In this document: in pieces, positions 62,801 to 64,000 of the stretch
Position numbering within the stretch: position 1 is the stretch's first letter
Layout of the letters: each line of letters begins with the position of its first letter
DNA from: Lateolabrax maculatus
Taxonomy: Eukaryota; Chordata; Actinopteri; Acropomatiformes; Lateolabracidae
Direction of reading: 5' to 3'
DNA length: 64,000 nt
Assembly (NCBI GenBank): GCA_031216445.1
Contig: CM062206.1
Location: forward strand, 11,572,001-11,636,000
Position numbers and translations under genes: made by a program
Notes under the pieces: generated by a model
Databases searched by the model: none
Told to the model about the DNA's origin: nothing
The model's input: only the letters and a program-made list of their open reading frames with translations

Positions 62801-64000
62801 ATTTTTGTAAATCATCACTCACTTACATACCAGACCACCATATGTGTTTAAGGCTCTTTATTAGGGTCGGGCGATAGGATAACATTTCCCAACCGAACTC
62901 AGAGTAGCTTACTTGCTTGTTAACTCATTGTAAAACACACTTCATTCAAACTCAAAAAAACAAAATAAAACTCACCAAAACCTTCTTGGTTAGTCTTTCC
63001 ACTGTTTCAACAATCAGCAACTCTGGTGTGGTCGACATAAACCCTTAATTCAGCAGAAAATCTGAAAATAATCTGGGTCTACTTGCTGTTTTACCTGCTC
63101 CCCCCCTCTGACGTTAGCTTGCCAAACAAGAGTCTGTTGCTGAGCAGCGGCTCTCACTCGTCTTTTGGAGGCAGACCATAAAATTAGCTAAATAAAATGA
63201 CAAAAATCACCCCAAAGAAAACAACTGGCGATGGACTCAGTCGGCCGATAGCAGATATATTTGTCCCTACTCTTTATATCAAGGTTTCCTAGAATATTGC
63301 AGTAGAAATCATAGCAGCTATATTAATACAATCCATTTCATTTTATTTATTTATTTTTCAGTGATACTTAATTTTACATGTCTGCAATTTCCTAGGAAGT
63401 TTCTTGGAAAGAACTGTGCAATTTGGTGCAAATCTGAGAAAAAAATCGAGACAGGGTTAAATTGGTACACTTCAAATGAAATAATTCCAAATCACTGCTG
63501 GTGTAACCCAGATTATTTTAGTCATTTTAACATGCAAAACTAGAACATATGTCTATCATAGTACTTTTCTTTACAAGGGAGAATAGAGAAAAATGCTTTA
63601 GTTCACAGTTTTGACATATTTGTTCACATATAGGATCAGGCCTTTAATTGTTATGTTTTTCTCTTGATTTAGGAATCGGAAAAAGAAAACCAGGATATCA
63701 ACCTCTTACATCAGTCAAAAACCTGTCACACACAACACAAAGAGAAAAGAGACACTGAAGTTATTCAGATGTCACTTGAGAAAACGGGTCAACATGTCAC
63801 CAAAGAGTCCCACAAAGTCTCAGGATCAAAGCAGACCAAACCAGCAGAGTGCTACATGGGAAATCCCGAGGCCAACCCAGATGCTTTCAGAGAAACCAAT
63901 GAAATAAACACAAGTAATGATTCCTCAGAAAGAGGTGTCAGGACAGATATGAAAAGTGTCAGCAGTCAAACAGAGGATAGTTTGTATCCTCACAGTGCTC
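48309..64000 (+). CDS. cenpf: CENPF, centromere/kinetochore coiled-coil protein (5' part)
   Basis: Fifteen coding exons: 48309-48470, 49042-49238, 49946-50049, 50360-50424, 51332-51596, 53321-53514, 54266-54391, 54528-54656, 56722-56832, 58209-58344, 58849-60386, 61307-62071, 62215-62531, 62698-62797 and 63673-64000 (runs off the window). All are GT-AG and in phase, giving about 1,512 residues so far; human CENPF has about 3,100-3,200. The start MSWAEEDWTVGL aligns with human MSWALEEWKEGL. Further matches are SADTSLFSTPCWNTSS (human SADVSLNPCNTPQK), VFPWERD (human VFSWQQE) and CQRQNAES. Most of the rest is heptad-type coiled coil rich in Glu, Lys, Gln and Leu, notably the 1,538-base exon. CENPF acts at kinetochores and the nuclear envelope in G2-M, with dynein regulators and microtubules; its C-terminal targeting domains lie beyond the window. 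Confidence 0.95.
54209..54254 (+). repeat. cenpf: (GT)n tract at a CENPF 3' splice site
   Basis: 46 bases of GT repeat ending 11 bases before the acceptor of the exon starting at 54266. It replaces most of a normal polypyrimidine tract. Confidence 0.9.
55131..55151 (+). other. cenpf: Candidate 21-nt microexon or decoy in a CENPF intron
   Basis: A long pyrimidine tract (about 55060-55130) leads to CCCCAG, then 21 bases, then a GTAATG donor. In the required phase it reads TGG AAA GGT TGA, a stop, so it is left out of the coding model. In another frame it reads RLSSE, like human KLTSV at the same place, which hints at a decayed exon. Confidence 0.3.
56836..56866 (+). repeat. cenpf: (CA)n tract at a CENPF 5' splice site
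   Basis: CA repeat beginning at the fourth intron base after the donor that closes the exon 56722-56832. Confidence 0.9.
57146..57620. repeat. Probable dispersed teleost repeat in CENPF intron
   Basis: AAGCTGGGTTAGGTAACTTT and GGAGAAGCTAGATTTTGAAA, followed by CAACTGAAAAAAATCCCACC, a block order I recognise from teleost dispersed repeats. Only one copy is in this window, so the limits are approximate. Confidence 0.45.

Overview
The window is nuclear DNA of a ray-finned fish, most likely a percomorph-type teleost. Genes are multi-exon with GT-AG introns. The non-coding DNA is rich in (CA)n/(GT)n microsatellites and in short dispersed repeats of kinds common in teleost genomes. All proteins are vertebrate orthologues. 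Nothing bacterial, viral or plasmid-like was seen.

Layout: (1) 1-3388, minus strand: NUDT22, cut off at its 3' end by the window edge. (2) 5964-8427, plus: DNAJC4, head-to-head with NUDT22 across about 2.5 kb. (3) 12381-23476, plus: VEGFB, seven coding exons with large first, fourth and fifth introns full of repeats. (4) 23477-32250: about 9 kb without a recognisable gene. (5) 33101-37640, plus: STX5 (syntaxin 5), short-isoform type, with a compact CpG/CRE/ETS promoter near 32.25-32.43 kb. (6) 40415-41693, minus: an RD3-family gene, tail-to-tail with STX5. (7) 48309-64000, plus: CENPF, divergent from RD3, with a GC-rich promoter and non-coding first exon near 45.7-45.9 kb; fifteen coding exons are visible and the gene runs off the right edge.

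The order joins genes that in human lie on 11q12-q13 (NUDT22, DNAJC4, VEGFB, STX5) to genes that in human lie on 1q32-q41 (RD3, CENPF), so a synteny boundary falls between STX5 and RD3. These are housekeeping, signalling and cell-division genes, not an operon-like system: nucleotide-sugar hydrolysis, a membrane J-protein co-chaperone, a VEGF ligand, a Golgi SNARE, a photoreceptor guanylyl-cyclase regulator and a kinetochore coiled-coil protein.

I assembled every exon by hand from splice sites and reading phase. All junctions close in frame, giving 238 aa (DNAJC4), 242 aa (VEGFB), 300 aa (STX5) and 226 aa (RD3), plus about 405 residues of NUDT22 and about 1,512 of CENPF. I found no novel multi-gene system. 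The most interesting points are an 861-bp near-perfect palindromic transposon with an 8-bp target duplication inside VEGFB intron 1, a phase-compatible 36-nt candidate cassette exon in VEGFB, a roughly 90-residue low-complexity insertion inside NUDT22, dinucleotide repeats abutting the splice sites of skippable CENPF exons, and a strong CTCF-like motif beside the STX5 promoter.
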